Source of the DNA: Ochrobactrum teleogrylli
Lineage (GTDB): Bacteria > Pseudomonadota > Alphaproteobacteria > Rhizobiales > Rhizobiaceae
Reading direction: 5' to 3'
Assembly: GCF_006376685.1 (NCBI RefSeq)
Contig: NZ_VEWL01000010.1
Coordinates: 118,396-182,395 of the forward strand
Length of the DNA stretch: 64,000 nt
This document shows positions 1 through 9,736 of the stretch, piece by piece. Position numbers and translations under genes: made by a program. The notes under the pieces were generated by a model. The model was not told the origin of the DNA. It did not search any database and worked only from the letters and a program-made list of their open reading frames with translations. The first letter of the stretch is position 1. Each line of letters starts with the position of its first letter.

Positions 1-1
1 G

Positions 2-595
2 CTGGGCATGGTCATGCAGCTTCCGGAAGGCGACCGTTATTCGGCCACCTATACCTGGATGGTGTCGCGTCTTGCCATCATGATGGGCGGTCGCGTGGCA
101 GAAGAGCTGAAATTCGGCAAGGAAAATATCACGTCTGGTGCTTCCTCCGATATTCAGCAGGCAACCAAGCTCGCCCGGTCCATGGTCACCCAGTGGGGTT
201 ACTCCGACAAGCTCGGTCGTGTGGCTTACGGTGACAATCAGGAAGAAGTCTTCCTCGGTCACTCGGTCTCGCGCACGCAGAATATTTCGGAAGAAACCGC
301 GCAGATCATCGATGCCGAAGTGCGTCGCCTGATCGACGAGGCCTATGCCGAAGCGACCCGCATCCTGACCAAGAAAAAGAAGGACTGGATCGCGCTCGCC
401 GAGGGTCTTCTGGAATATGAAACGCTGTCGGGCGACGAGATCAAGGAACTGATCGCGGGCAACAAGCCGTCGCGCGATCAGGGCAATGATACGCCGTCGC
501 GCGGTTCCGGTGTTCCGAAGGCGGGTAGCCCGCGCAAGCGCAAGAGCAGCGGCGAACCGGGGAATGAACCCGGCATGGAGCCGCAGCCGCAATAA
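2..595 (+). CDS. ftsH: ATP-dependent zinc metalloprotease FtsH, C-terminal part
   Basis: This is the 3' end of a gene that begins before the window. The visible 197 residues cover the end of the M41 peptidase domain. The stretch [10 protein letters not shown] contains the Asp that is the third zinc ligand in FtsH; the AAA+ domain and HExxH motif lie outside the window. The tail after about residue 150 is low-complexity and rich in Pro, Ser and Lys, as in other rhizobial FtsH proteins. FtsH is a membrane-anchored hexamer that degrades unstable cytoplasmic and membrane proteins. A strong terminator follows, and glmM lies downstream, an order common in Hyphomicrobiales. Confidence 0.95.
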   Translation: MGMVMQLPEGDRYSATYTWMVSRLAIMMGGRVAEELKFGKENITSGASSDIQQATKLARSMVTQWGYSDKLGRVAYGDNQEEVFLGHSVSRTQNISEETAQIIDAEVRRLIDEAYAEATRILTKKKKDWIALAEGLLEYETLSGDEIKELIAGNKPSRDQGNDTPSRGSGVPKAGSPRKRKSSGEPGNEPGMEPQPQ

Positions 596-615
596 GTTGC
601 TTATGGCAAACAGAC

Positions 616-648
616 AAAGAAAGCCGGGTTTCGCCCGGCTTTCTTTTT
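616..648 (+). terminator. Rho-independent terminator after ftsH
   Basis: A 10-bp GC-rich stem, GAAAGCCGGG with CCCGGCTTTC, has a 5-nt loop and is followed by a run of T. Confidence 0.9.
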
Positions 649-916
649 GATTATATCTCCAAGACAGCTGCCAAGCCCTGCAAAGGCTCGGTTAACGATT
701 TCGGTGCATCATCTTTTGAGGGATACAACTTTAGCGACCGGCATCGCTTTGGACGCTGCCAAAGACGAAATTGCATAGAACAGGCATTTTAGGATATTAA
801 CCCAGAAATTCGCCGTCAGAGTTGCGGGCCTGCGCGACTATTGCGCTCCGGTTGAAAGGAGCGGCATATATCGACGGCGCCGGGATGGCGAAGTGGCTCA
901 ACGCAAGGCTAAACAT
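649..916. other. ftsH-glmM intergenic region
   Basis: About 270 bases with no convincing ORF or RNA gene. It presumably holds the glmM promoter, but no clear -35/-10 pair was identified. Confidence 0.4.
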
Positions 917-2269
917 ATGACACGGAAATACTTCGGAACTGACGGCATTCGCGGACAGGCGAACAGTTTCCCCATGACGCCTGATGTGGCCATGAAGGTC
1001 GGCATGGCGGTGGGCCATATTTTCCGCCGTTCGGGTCAGGTTTCGCGGGTGGTGATTGGCAAGGATACGCGCCGTTCGGGCTATATGCTGGAAAACGCAC
1101 TGGTTGCCGGTTTCACGGCGGCGGGCATGGATGTGTTCCTGCTGGGGCCGATCCCGACACCGGCTGTCGCCATGCTCTGCCGTTCGCTGCGCGCAGATAT
1201 CGGCGTGATGATTTCGGCTTCGCACAATCCCTATTACGACAACGGCATCAAGCTGTTCGGTCCCGATGGCTTCAAGCTGTCAGACGAGATCGAGCTTCAG
1301 ATCGAAAAGTTGATCGAGGGCGATCTGTCGTCGCTGCTGGCAAGCCATGGGGCCATCGGCAAGGCCAAGCGCGTCGACGGCGACATCTATCGCTATATCG
1401 AATTTGCCAAGCGCACCATGCCGCGCAACATCGCGCTCAACGGCCTGCGTGTGGTGATCGATTGCGCCAACGGTGCTGGCTATAAGGTGGCTCCGGCAGC
1501 GCTCTGGGAGCTTGGCGCGGAAGTCATCACTATCAATGACGAGCCGAACGGCATCAATATTAACGAGGATTGCGGTTCGACCCATCCGATCGGCCTGATG
1601 AAGAAGGTGCAGGAACTGCGCGCCGATGTCGGCATTGCGCTGGATGGCGACGCGGATCGCGTGCTGCTCGTCGATGAAACCGGATCGGTAATCGACGGTG
1701 ACCAGCTGATGGCGGTGATTGCCGAATCATGGGCCAATAGCGACCGGCTGACCGGCGGCGGCATTGTCGCGACCATCATGTCCAATCTCGGACTGGAGCG
1801 TTTCCTGACCGATCACAATCTGACGCTCGCCCGCACCAAGGTGGGCGACCGCTATGTGGTCGAGCATATGCGCGAACATGGCTTCAATGTGGGTGGCGAA
1901 CAGTCCGGCCACATCGTCCTGTCGGATTTCGCGACGACCGGGGACGGACTGATCTCCGCCTTGCAGATATTGGCTGTCATGCAGGAAGCGGAAAAGCCGC
2001 TCAGCGACATCTGCCGCAAGTTTGAACCCGTGCCGCAATTGCTCAAGAATGTGCGCACTGCCGGTGGCAAGCCGCTGGAAAATAAGAATGTAAAACACGC
2101 CATCGATGAAGCGCGCGAGCGTCTTGGCGTGCAGGGCCGCCTCGTGATCCGCCCATCGGGGACCGAACCACTGATCCGCGTGATGGCCGAAGGCGATGAT
2201 CGCGTTCTGGTTGAGAAAGTGGTCAACGATATTGTCGATGTCATCTCGTCGGTGGGCAACGCGGCTTAA
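917..2269 (+). CDS. glmM: Phosphoglucosamine mutase
   Basis: GlmM converts glucosamine-6-phosphate to glucosamine-1-phosphate in the cytoplasm, feeding UDP-GlcNAc for peptidoglycan and LPS. The 450-residue protein has the family length. It opens with [11 protein letters not shown], has the phosphoserine loop SASHNP with the active Ser near residue 102, the metal loop DGDADR near residue 242, and the C-terminal phosphate-binding [12 protein letters not shown]. The ATG at 917 fits the conserved N-terminus better than the in-frame ATG at 893. The gene stands alone between two terminators. Confidence 0.96.
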   Translation: MTRKYFGTDGIRGQANSFPMTPDVAMKVGMAVGHIFRRSGQVSRVVIGKDTRRSGYMLENALVAGFTAAGMDVFLLGPIPTPAVAMLCRSLRADIGVMISASHNPYYDNGIKLFGPDGFKLSDEIELQIEKLIEGDLSSLLASHGAIGKAKRVDGDIYRYIEFAKRTMPRNIALNGLRVVIDCANGAGYKVAPAALWELGAEVITINDEPNGININEDCGSTHPIGLMKKVQELRADVGIALDGDADRVLLVDETGSVIDGDQLMAVIAESWANSDRLTGGGIVATIMSNLGLERFLTDHNLTLARTKVGDRYVVEHMREHGFNVGGEQSGHIVLSDFATTGDGLISALQILAVMQEAEKPLSDICRKFEPVPQLLKNVRTAGGKPLENKNVKHAIDEARERLGVQGRLVIRPSGTEPLIRVMAEGDDRVLVEKVVNDIVDVISSVGNAA

Positions 2270-2295
2270 CTTAATAATAAAAATTTGAATGATTG

Positions 2296-2328
2296 AAACG
2301 GCGCGTCTCTACGCGCCGTTTTTATTTT
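2296..2328 (+). terminator. Rho-independent terminator after glmM
   Basis: An 11-bp stem, AAACGGCGCGT with ACGCGCCGTTT, has a 4-nt loop and is followed by TTTTATTTT. Confidence 0.88.
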
Positions 2329-2460
2329 AGCTACGTCTAAGATTTATTAAAAAGGATCGTTAAAAAACAAGGTTAAGTTGTAATTAACCTTTCAAAATTA
2401 TGTTCCCTACAGAAAGCGAGGATGACGCTCTGGCGTCATGATATTTCAATGGGGCAGATG

Positions 2461-3303
2461 ATGAACGGTCTTGTGAAAACTCTTTTCGGCGGCTTGGCTG
2501 CATCTGTCGCCATGATGGCTACGGGCGCTTTGGCGGCCGATATGATCGAACCGCCGGTGGTTCCGGAAGTTGTTGTAGCGCCGCCTGCCGTCGGCGGCTG
2601 GTATCTGCGCGGCGATCTCGGCTATTCCAAGCCGAAATTCAAGGATGCGGATTACTCAACGATCGACAATTGCGCGACATGCGGCGTTGATCGGACATTC
2701 GGCAGCAACACACTCTACGGCGACCTGAAAGGTTCGTTCCTGATCGGCGGCGGCGTCGGCTACCAGCTGACGGATTACTTCCGCACCGATCTGACGGTCG
2801 ATTACATGACCCGTGCTAAGTTCGAAGGCAACACATTCGGTGAAGCCTGCAACGGCGATCTGAATTGCGCTTCCGATGAACGCGCCCATTTCTCGGCGCT
2901 ATCGATCCTGGCTAATGCCTATGTCGATCTCGGCAACTTCAGCGGCTTCACGCCTTATGTCGGCGCCGGTATCGGTGGAACGCGCGTCAGATGGAGCGAT
3001 CTGGACGATGTGCGCTATGGCGGCACCATGGAAGGCACAGCCAACTGGCGCTTCACCTATGCGCTCATGGCGGGTGCTTCCGTCGATCTGACGCAGAACC
3101 TCAAGCTCGATGCCGGTTATCGCTATCGCCATATCAATGGCGGCAAGATGTTTGAAGGCAACCGGTATATTGGCGACGGTTACGACAAGGGCATGGACAT
3201 TCATGACTTCCGCGTTGGCCTGCGCTACATGTTCGGTGGATCGAATGCGCCTTACGCACCACAGCAGGTTTCGACCATTGTGGACGGCCCCGTCTACAAG
3301 TAA
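2461..3303 (+). CDS. Outer-membrane beta-barrel protein (Omp25/31-like family)
   Basis: A 280-residue exported protein. A signal peptide ends in GALA-AD near residue 25, followed by a Pro/Val-rich linker and GGWYLRGDLGY, the first strand signature of rhizobial Omp25/Omp31-type barrels. Alternating amphipathic strands continue to the end (YVDLGNFSGFTPYVGAGIGG, KLDAGYRYRHINGG, FRVGLRYMF). The exact ligand or role is unknown; such proteins are small surface porins or adhesins. The start at 2461 is chosen for a GGGG box 6 nt upstream; in-frame ATGs at 2422, 2449 and 2458 are alternatives. A paralogue follows at 3450. Confidence 0.85.
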   Translation: MNGLVKTLFGGLAASVAMMATGALAADMIEPPVVPEVVVAPPAVGGWYLRGDLGYSKPKFKDADYSTIDNCATCGVDRTFGSNTLYGDLKGSFLIGGGVGYQLTDYFRTDLTVDYMTRAKFEGNTFGEACNGDLNCASDERAHFSALSILANAYVDLGNFSGFTPYVGAGIGGTRVRWSDLDDVRYGGTMEGTANWRFTYALMAGASVDLTQNLKLDAGYRYRHINGGKMFEGNRYIGDGYDKGMDIHDFRVGLRYMFGGSNAPYAPQQVSTIVDGPVYK

Positions 3304-3329
3304 GCGAACACAGAGATATCTGATTGTTG

Positions 3330-3355
3330 AGGGCCCGGGAAACCGGGCCTTTTTC
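3330..3355 (+). terminator. Rho-independent terminator
   Basis: GGCCCGG and CCGGGCC form a stem with a GAAA loop, followed by TTTTTCTTT. It separates the two outer-membrane genes into different transcripts. Confidence 0.85.
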
Positions 3356-3449
3356 TTTGCGGCTTCGCTTGAATGACCCCCCAATTTTTATCGGGCGTTA
3401 ACCATAGGTGTTCATAATTGAGATAATTCTTATGAGCGGGGTTCTCATC

Positions 3450-4139
3450 ATGTTTGCGAAGTGGCGTGCTCTCGATCTGTCGGCCATTGTTCTGGCGGGT
3501 TTCAGCGTTGTATCCGTTGCCTCGGCGGCCGATCTCGATGCCGTCGGCTATGAGCCAATTGTCGAAGCGCAGCCGGTTGAAGTCGGCTCCGGCTGGTATT
3601 TGCGCGGCGATCTCGGTTACAATATCTCTTCCAAAACCGGCCTTTCGGCCCGCGATCAGTTCGGGAACAGCATTTCCGAAAGCTTCGATCTGGATAAGAA
3701 TTTCGTGCCTTCGGTCGGTATCGGTTATCAGTTCACTGATTATCTGCGCGCCGACGTGACGGGCAGCTATTCCAAGCAGGATATGGAAGATTTTCCCGCC
3801 GAAGCCCGTATCTGGGACATGATGGCCAACGCCTATGTGGACCTCGGCAATTTCGCGGGCTTCACGCCTTATCTCGGCGGGGGACTTGGCTTCGCCAATG
3901 TGCGCTATACATTCGATACTGGCGTTGGCGATCTGAAGTCCGACGATGACTATCGGTTCGCCTGGGCGCTGATGGCTGGTGTCGGCATCGATGTTGCCTC
4001 GAACATCAAGCTCGATCTCGGCTATCGTTACGGCGTCATCAGCAGCGGTGATGTCGTCAGTGGCAATGGCATCACAATCAGCGATCAGGATATCAAGTCG
4101 CATCAGTTGCGCGCCGGTATCCGTTTCACGACCTGGTAG
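3450..4139 (+). CDS. Outer-membrane beta-barrel protein, paralogue of the preceding gene
   Basis: A 229-residue protein with a signal peptide cut near VASA-AD, then GSGWYLRGDLGYN and a run of amphipathic strands, ending in LRAGIRFTTW with a terminal aromatic residue as in BAM substrates. Blocks such as ANAYVDLGNF-GFTPYLGGGLG and KLDLGYRYG match the upstream gene, so the two probably arose by duplication. The ATG at 3450 is preferred because a GGGG box lies about 9 nt upstream; 3408 and 3432 are in-frame alternatives. Specific function is not known. Confidence 0.84.
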   Translation: MFAKWRALDLSAIVLAGFSVVSVASAADLDAVGYEPIVEAQPVEVGSGWYLRGDLGYNISSKTGLSARDQFGNSISESFDLDKNFVPSVGIGYQFTDYLRADVTGSYSKQDMEDFPAEARIWDMMANAYVDLGNFAGFTPYLGGGLGFANVRYTFDTGVGDLKSDDDYRFAWALMAGVGIDVASNIKLDLGYRYGVISSGDVVSGNGITISDQDIKSHQLRAGIRFTTW

Positions 4140-4167
4140 TCAGTGCGATTGAAAGCAGACTGGAAAC

Positions 4168-4190
4168 AGGGCCCTTGCGGGCCCTTTTTT
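4168..4190 (+). terminator. Rho-independent terminator
   Basis: AGGGCCC, TTGC loop, GGGCCCT, then six T. Confidence 0.9.
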
Positions 4191-4290
4191 GTTGCGACCA
4201 CACTGTTCTACGAATTTTGATATCGTGCGGCAGTTAAGAGCAAAATATTCCTGAAAAGCCCCGTTGTGGAAAAATGCGCTTTCCGCTATT

Positions 4291-4343
4291 CCCATCAGTG
4301 GGCCACGTCTCCCCACCGAGACGCGTGCTATCTGAGAGGATAG
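4291..4343 (+). promoter_or_regulatory. serC leader RNA element
   Basis: Three consecutive hairpins lie directly before serC: CCCA/TGGG (4291-4302), CGTCTC/GAGACG (4306-4323) and CTATC/GATAG (4328-4343). The last loop and 3' arm contain GAGAGGA, the serC ribosome binding site. This matches the known alphaproteobacterial serC leader, whose final stem overlaps the Shine-Dalgarno sequence of the serC-serA operon. Seen directly: the stems and overlap. Inferred: control of serine biosynthesis at translation initiation. The ligand is unknown. Confidence 0.8.
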
Positions 4344-4350
4344 AAACAAC

Positions 4351-5526
4351 ATGACGACGATTGCGAAGCCGGTAGTTCGCCCGGCTAACCCTAATTTTTC
4401 ATCCGGTCCCTGTGCAAAACGTCCCGGCTGGTCGCTCGATGCGCTGGTCGATGCCGCTCTTGGCCGTTCGCATCGCGCGAAAATCGGCAAGACCAAGCTG
4501 AAGGACGCCATCGACCTTACCCGCGAAATCCTGCAGGTGCCTGCCGATTACCGCATCGGCATCGTTCCGGCATCCGATACCGGCGCTGTGGAAATGGCGC
4601 TGTGGTCCATGCTCGGCGCGCGTGGCGTCGATATGGTCGCGTGGGAAAGCTTCGGCGCGGGCTGGGTTACGGATGTGACCAAGCAGCTCAAGCTCGAAGA
4701 TGTGCGCACTTTTGTGGCGCCTTACGGCGAGATTGTCGATTTTTCGCAGGTCGATTTCGACCGCGATGTCGTCTTCACCTGGAACGGCACAACGTCGGGC
4801 GCGCGCGTACCGAACGCCGATTTCATCCCGGCCGATCGCAAGGGTCTGACCTTCTGTGATGCCACCTCTGCGGCTTTCGCGCAGCGTCTGGATTTCGCGA
4901 AGCTCGACGTCGTGACCTTCTCCTGGCAGAAGGTTCTGGGCGGCGAGGGCGCACATGGCATGCTGATCCTCAGCCCCCGCGCCGTGGAACGTCTGGAAAG
5001 CTACAAGCCTGCATGGCCGCTGCCCAAGATTTTCCGCATGACTTCCGGCGGCAAGCTGATCGAAGGCATCTTCGTCGGCGAAACCATCAACACGCCGTCC
5101 ATGCTCTGCGTGGAAGACTATCTCGACGCGCTTAACTGGGCGAAGTCGATTGGCGGCCTTGATGGTCTGGTCGGACGAGCCGACAGCAATTTTGCCGTTC
5201 TGGATGCTTTCGTGGCCAAGACGCCATGGATCGCCAATCTGGCCGCGAAGCCGGAAAACCGTTCCAACACCTCCGTTTGCCTGACCATCGTCGATCCGGA
5301 AGTGACCGCACTTTCTGCCGAAGCTCAGGCTGCTTTCGCCAAGGGCATGGTTACGGCGCTGGAAAAGGAAGGCGTTGCCTTTGACATCGGCGCTTATCGC
5401 GATGCGCCTTCGGGCCTGCGTATCTGGGCCGGTGCGACGGTTGAGACGTCAGATCTGGAAGCGCTGACCCATTGGCTCGACTGGGCTTTTGAAGCGCAGA
5501 AAGCTGCACTCAAGGCTGCTGCCTGA
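4351..5526 (+). CDS. serC: Phosphoserine aminotransferase
   Basis: SerC transfers an amino group from glutamate to 3-phosphohydroxypyruvate, using PLP, in serine synthesis. The 391-residue protein begins with the family signature [14 protein letters not shown] and carries [13 protein letters not shown], whose Lys194 is the predicted PLP Schiff-base residue. [11 protein letters not shown] and GRADSNF are also typical of this longer alphaproteobacterial SerC type. The start is set by GAGAGGA 8-10 nt upstream, inside the serC leader hairpin. serA follows 149 nt downstream in the same direction. Confidence 0.95.
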   Translation: MTTIAKPVVRPANPNFSSGPCAKRPGWSLDALVDAALGRSHRAKIGKTKLKDAIDLTREILQVPADYRIGIVPASDTGAVEMALWSMLGARGVDMVAWESFGAGWVTDVTKQLKLEDVRTFVAPYGEIVDFSQVDFDRDVVFTWNGTTSGARVPNADFIPADRKGLTFCDATSAAFAQRLDFAKLDVVTFSWQKVLGGEGAHGMLILSPRAVERLESYKPAWPLPKIFRMTSGGKLIEGIFVGETINTPSMLCVEDYLDALNWAKSIGGLDGLVGRADSNFAVLDAFVAKTPWIANLAAKPENRSNTSVCLTIVDPEVTALSAEAQAAFAKGMVTALEKEGVAFDIGAYRDAPSGLRIWAGATVETSDLEALTHWLDWAFEAQKAALKAAA

Positions 5527-5675
5527 GGCGCGTTCCTGTTAAGCCGTGGCCAGTCGTTGGGCCACGGCTCGCATTCCCAAAATATTTGCAGCATTTCGCA
5601 TGAGCCCAATGCGGTGCCTATCTGCAAGCTCACGGTTTGAAATGCTTGGTCAGGAATTGTTTGAAGGAGGCCCCA

Positions 5676-7277
5676 ATGGCACCTCGCGTTCTCGTATCCG
5701 ATAAGCTTTCGCCCACTGCCGTCCAGATTTTCAAGGATCGCGGTGTTGAAGTCGATTACTTGCCCGATCTCGGCAAGGATAAGGAAAAGCTCCTCGAAGT
5801 TATAGGCCAGTATGACGGTCTGGCAATTCGTTCGGCCACGAAGGTCACGGAAAAGCTGATCGCCGCTGCTAAAAATCTCAAGGTTGTCGGTCGCGCCGGT
5901 ATCGGCGTGGACAATGTTGATATCCCGGCTGCTTCGCGTCGCGGTATCATCGTGATGAATACGCCTTTCGGCAATTCGATCACCACAGCGGAACATGCCA
6001 TTGCGCTGATGTTCGCCGTGGCGCGTCAGTTGCCGGAAGCCGACACTTCCACCCGCGCCGGCAAGTGGGAGAAGAACCGCTTCATGGGCGTGGAAATCAC
6101 CGGCAAGACGCTCGGAGTCGTCGGTTGCGGCAATATCGGTTCGATTGTCGCCACGCGCGGCATTGGCCTCAAGATGCATGTGGTGGCTTTCGATCCGTTT
6201 TTGTCGGAAGCCCGTGCGCAGGAACTGGGCGTCGAAAAGGTCGAGCTGGACGAATTGCTCGCCCGCGCCGATTTCATCACGCTGCACACGCCACTCACCG
6301 ACAAGACCCGCAATCTCATCAATGCGGAAAGCCTTGCCAAAACCAAGCCGGGCGTCCGTATCATCAATTGCGCGCGCGGTGGTCTGATCGTTGAAAAGGA
6401 CCTCATTGCCGCATTGAAGTCCGGTCACGTGGCCGGTGCCGGTATCGATGTTTACGAAACCGAGCCTGCGACGGAGAATGAGCTTTTCACCCTGCCGAAT
6501 GTCGTCTGCACGCCGCATCTGGGGGCTTCGACCTCGGAAGCGCAGGAAAATGTCGCGCTTCAGGTGGCCGAACAAATGTCGGACTATCTCACCAAGGGTG
6601 CGGTTTCCAACGCCATCAACATGCCGTCGATCACGGCGGAAGAAGCGCCGCGCTTGCGGCCTTTCGTCAAGCTGGCGGAAGTTCTCGGCGCTTTTGTCGG
6701 TCAGGTGACCGACGAGCCGATTGAGGAAGTGGAAGTGCTGTTCGACGGTTCCACCTCCGCCATGAACACCCGCGCTTTGCTGAGTGCGGCTCTGGCCGGT
6801 CTCATTCGCCCGCAGGTCGCCGATGTCAACATGGTTTCGGCGCCGATCATGGTGAAGGAGCGCGGCATCATCGTTTCGGAAGTGAAGCGCGACAAGTCCG
6901 GCATTTTCGACGGCTATATCAAGCTGACCGTCCGCACGACGCTGCGCGAGCGCTCCATCGCCGGAACCTGCTTCTCGGATGGCAAGCCGCGCTTCATCCA
7001 GATCAAGGGAATCAACCTCGATGCCGAGGTCGGTCCGCACATGCTCTACGTCACCAACAAGGACGTTCCGGGCATGATCGGCCTGCTCGGCACGATCTGC
7101 GGCAAGCACAATATCAATATCGCAAATTTCTCGCTTGGACGCGATCATCCCGGTGGCGACGCCATTGCCATGCTCTATGTGGATGAACAGATTCCGCAGG
7201 CAGCACTTGACGAACTGATAGCTCAGGAGGCAATCAGAGCGGCAACACCGCTTGAGTTCAACGTCGGAGAAGTTTGA
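5676..7277 (+). CDS. serA: D-3-phosphoglycerate dehydrogenase
   Basis: SerA oxidises 3-phosphoglycerate with NAD+, the first step of serine synthesis. The 533-residue protein has the Rossmann motif VVGCGNIGSIVA near residue 148, the catalytic RGG (CARGGLI) and CTPHLGAST His near 278, then an intervening domain and a C-terminal ACT domain (LYVTNKDVPGMIGLLG) expected to sense serine. The ATG at 5676 follows a near-perfect AAGGAGG, so it is preferred over the upstream ATG at 5637. It probably forms a pathway operon with serC. Confidence 0.95.
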   Translation: MAPRVLVSDKLSPTAVQIFKDRGVEVDYLPDLGKDKEKLLEVIGQYDGLAIRSATKVTEKLIAAAKNLKVVGRAGIGVDNVDIPAASRRGIIVMNTPFGNSITTAEHAIALMFAVARQLPEADTSTRAGKWEKNRFMGVEITGKTLGVVGCGNIGSIVATRGIGLKMHVVAFDPFLSEARAQELGVEKVELDELLARADFITLHTPLTDKTRNLINAESLAKTKPGVRIINCARGGLIVEKDLIAALKSGHVAGAGIDVYETEPATENELFTLPNVVCTPHLGASTSEAQENVALQVAEQMSDYLTKGAVSNAINMPSITAEEAPRLRPFVKLAEVLGAFVGQVTDEPIEEVEVLFDGSTSAMNTRALLSAALAGLIRPQVADVNMVSAPIMVKERGIIVSEVKRDKSGIFDGYIKLTVRTTLRERSIAGTCFSDGKPRFIQIKGINLDAEVGPHMLYVTNKDVPGMIGLLGTICGKHNINIANFSLGRDHPGGDAIAMLYVDEQIPQAALDELIAQEAIRAATPLEFNVGEV

Positions 7278-7281
7278 AAAC

Positions 7282-7791
7282 ATGACTGAAGAGATGGCAC
7301 AGCCGGAATGGCGGCGCATGCACGAGCAGGATATCGAGCGCGTGACTGTGGTAGCCAATGTGGTCCATCTCGACTTTTTCGAGGATGAAGCGGTCTTCCG
7401 GGACCGCTTCAAGCTCTATCCGGCGGGTTGCTTCGTCTATGCCCGTGACAATGACATACTGGGTTATGGCATCAGCCATCCATGGAAACTCGATACGGTG
7501 CCCGCGCTGAATTCGGTTCTCGGCGAACTGCCGGAAGACACCAGCACCTACTATATCCACGATATTGCGCTTTTGCCCGCCGCCCGCTCCGCCGGTGCCG
7601 CCACGCGCGTGCTGGAACTGATGGCCGCCCAGGCCGAAACAGACGGCTTTTTCACCATGTCATTGGTGGCCGTGAATAACTCCGAAGGTTTCTGGGAAAA
7701 GAAGGGCTTCGTCTCCCGCGACCTGCCAGCACTGGAAGAAAAGCTGAAAAGCTACTCTGATGATGCCGTCTATATGGTTCGCGCAGGCTAG
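7282..7791 (+). CDS. GNAT-family N-acetyltransferase
   Basis: A 169-residue protein with a GNAT fold: IHDIALLPAARSAGAATRVLE resembles the acetyl-CoA pyrophosphate loop (motif A), and VAVNNSEGFWEKKGF is motif B. The substrate cannot be told from sequence. It starts 4 nt after the serA stop, so it is very likely in the serC-serA operon. GGAGAA lies upstream of the ATG. Confidence 0.8.
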   Translation: MTEEMAQPEWRRMHEQDIERVTVVANVVHLDFFEDEAVFRDRFKLYPAGCFVYARDNDILGYGISHPWKLDTVPALNSVLGELPEDTSTYYIHDIALLPAARSAGAATRVLELMAAQAETDGFFTMSLVAVNNSEGFWEKKGFVSRDLPALEEKLKSYSDDAVYMVRAG

Positions 7792-8167
7792 CTCGCAGAT
7801 ATTCCGCTTCTGACGGTCTGCAAATGGCGTGATTTTTCGCTTCCGGTGCTCATGTACCCAAAAGTACATTCCGCTCCGGTTCTCCAATCCCACCATTTTC
7901 GCCTCGTCATAAACGGAATCTCAAGCGACCTAAGCGCCTCTTCTGTCCACCGTGCTCGCAAAAATCGTGATTTTTTTGCACGAAAGAGTCGCGCAAGCGG
8001 GATTCAGTCTGTATAGAGACGAGGGATCAGCACCCCGTGAACCTTTCGGGGAAGCTTGCGATCCTTGGGTTGTTAAAGGCCAATAGTTAGTTTTACGCAT
8101 TTCCGAACGCAAAACCGCTTCACACTTTTGCTGGAAATGCTTCATGCCGACCGAGGAGTTTTCTTAA
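7792..8167. other. Intergenic region before purA
   Basis: 376 bases without a convincing gene. An A/T-rich hairpin near 7959-7980 (GCAAAAA...TTTTTTTGC) could end the serC-serA transcript, and the purA leader contains a long hairpin listed separately. Confidence 0.4.
8022..8066 (+). promoter_or_regulatory. Long hairpin in the purA 5' leader
   Basis: The segment folds as one extended stem: GGATC (8024-8028) pairs with GATCC (8060-8064), GC (8030-8031) with GC (8058-8059), and CCCCG (8033-8037) with CGGGG (8047-8051), enclosing a 9-nt loop. It lies about 100 nt before purA and lacks a T-tract, so it is not an ordinary terminator. A regulatory role in purA expression is inference only. Confidence 0.4.
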
Positions 8168-9457
8168 ATGGCAAATGTGGTTGTCGTCGGGTCGCAATGG
8201 GGCGACGAGGGCAAGGGTAAGATCGTGGACTGGCTGTCCGAACGCGCCGACGTCATCGTGCGCTATCAGGGCGGTCACAATGCCGGTCATACGCTTGTTA
8301 TCGATGGCGTCAGCTACAAGCTTTCGCTGCTGCCATCGGGTCTGGTGCGCGGCAAGCTCAGCGTCATCGGCAACGGCGTCGTCGTCGATCCGCACCATTT
8401 CGTCTCTGAAGTCGCGAAGCTGCGCGCACAGGGCATCGAGATTTCTCCCGACGTTCTGCGCATTGCCGAAAACGCGCCGCTCATTCTGTCGATCCACCGC
8501 GACCTCGACGCCATGCGCGAAGGCTCCAATTCGGGTCTCAAGATCGGCACCACCAAGCGCGGTATCGGCCCTGCCTACGAAGACAAGGTCGGCCGCCGCG
8601 CCATCCGTGTCATCGATCTGGCCGAGCCGGAAACGCTGGAGCCCAAGGTCGAGCGCCTGCTGTCGCACCACAATCTGCTGCGTCGCGGCATGGGCCTTGA
8701 GGAAATCGCCGTTGAGACGATCCTCAAGGAACTGACCTCGGTTGCCGATGAAATCCTGCCTTATATCGATCAGGTCTGGCGCGTGCTCGACGAGCGCCGC
8801 AAGGCAGGTGACCGTATCCTGTTCGAAGGTGCGCAGGGCGCTCTGCTCGACAACGACCACGGCACCTATCCGTTCGTGACCTCGTCGAACACCGTTGCCG
8901 GTCAGGCTGCTGCCGGTTCGGGTCTCGGCCCGACGGCTATCGGCTATGTGTTGGGCATCACCAAGGCTTACACGACCCGCGTTGGCGAAGGTCCGTTCCC
9001 GACGGAACTCCACGACGAAATCGGCGAATTCCTTGGCACCAAGGGCCATGAATTCGGCGTGGTGACGGGCCGCAAGCGCCGCTGCGGTTGGTTCGATGCC
9101 GTGATCGTGCGTCAGACGGTTCGCACTTCCGGCATTACCGGCATCGCGCTGACCAAGCTCGACGTTCTTGATGGTCTGGACGAAATCAAGATCTGCGTTG
9201 CCTACGAACTCGACGGCAAGCGCATCGACTATCTGCCGTCCTCCATGGGCGCGCAGGCTCGCGTCAAGCCGATCTATGAAACGCTGCCGGGCTGGTCGGA
9301 AACGACCGCAGGCGCCCGTTCGTGGAACGATCTTCCGGCGCAGGCCGTGAAATATGTTCGCCATATCGAAGAACTGATCGGCGCTCCGGTGGCCATGCTG
9401 TCCACCAGCCCGGAACGCGAGGACACCATCCTCGTCACCGATCCTTTCCAGGATTGA
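8168..9457 (+). CDS. purA: Adenylosuccinate synthetase
   Basis: PurA condenses IMP and aspartate using GTP, the first committed step to AMP. The 429-residue protein begins [18 protein letters not shown] with the GTP P-loop (GDEGKGK, Asp13), followed by GGHNAGHT with catalytic His41. [14 protein letters not shown] is the IMP-site signature and [12 protein letters not shown] the substrate-binding segment. GAGGAG precedes the ATG. The gene is monocistronic, with a strong terminator after it. Confidence 0.97.
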   Translation: MANVVVVGSQWGDEGKGKIVDWLSERADVIVRYQGGHNAGHTLVIDGVSYKLSLLPSGLVRGKLSVIGNGVVVDPHHFVSEVAKLRAQGIEISPDVLRIAENAPLILSIHRDLDAMREGSNSGLKIGTTKRGIGPAYEDKVGRRAIRVIDLAEPETLEPKVERLLSHHNLLRRGMGLEEIAVETILKELTSVADEILPYIDQVWRVLDERRKAGDRILFEGAQGALLDNDHGTYPFVTSSNTVAGQAAAGSGLGPTAIGYVLGITKAYTTRVGEGPFPTELHDEIGEFLGTKGHEFGVVTGRKRRCGWFDAVIVRQTVRTSGITGIALTKLDVLDGLDEIKICVAYELDGKRIDYLPSSMGAQARVKPIYETLPGWSETTAGARSWNDLPAQAVKYVRHIEELIGAPVAMLSTSPEREDTILVTDPFQD

Positions 9458-9481
9458 TCATTTCAAGGTGGCGTATTGATC

Positions 9482-9516
9482 AACCCGAAGCAGTTTTGCA
9501 TAAACTGCTTCGGGTT
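9482..9516 (+). terminator. Rho-independent terminator after purA
   Basis: A 15-bp perfect stem, AACCCGAAGCAGTTT with AAACTGCTTCGGGTT, has a 5-nt loop and runs into TTTT. Confidence 0.92.
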
Positions 9517-9736
9517 TTCAGTTTTTGAGCATTGCAGTGGTGTCCGGTGGTTCAGATTGGCCAGAAAATGCCCGAAGCTTCGTCAAATCTGCCGCTATTT
9601 CGCCTCATCGTTTTGAAAAGCTTCGCTTAATTACTGCCAGACACTTTGCTTTCCCTTGATTATTGTGATTATTGGGACATTTAATTGCATCCAGTGCTTG
9701 TGGTATCTGAACGGGCGATAAACCGGGTAAGACGGA

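Noticed and set aside
5394..7412. 672-residue open frame opposite serA
   Set aside because: Antisense shadow of serA; serA has clear motifs and a strong ribosome binding site, and the antisense product resembles nothing.
8120..9364. Long open frame opposite purA
   Set aside because: Antisense shadow in G+C-rich coding DNA.
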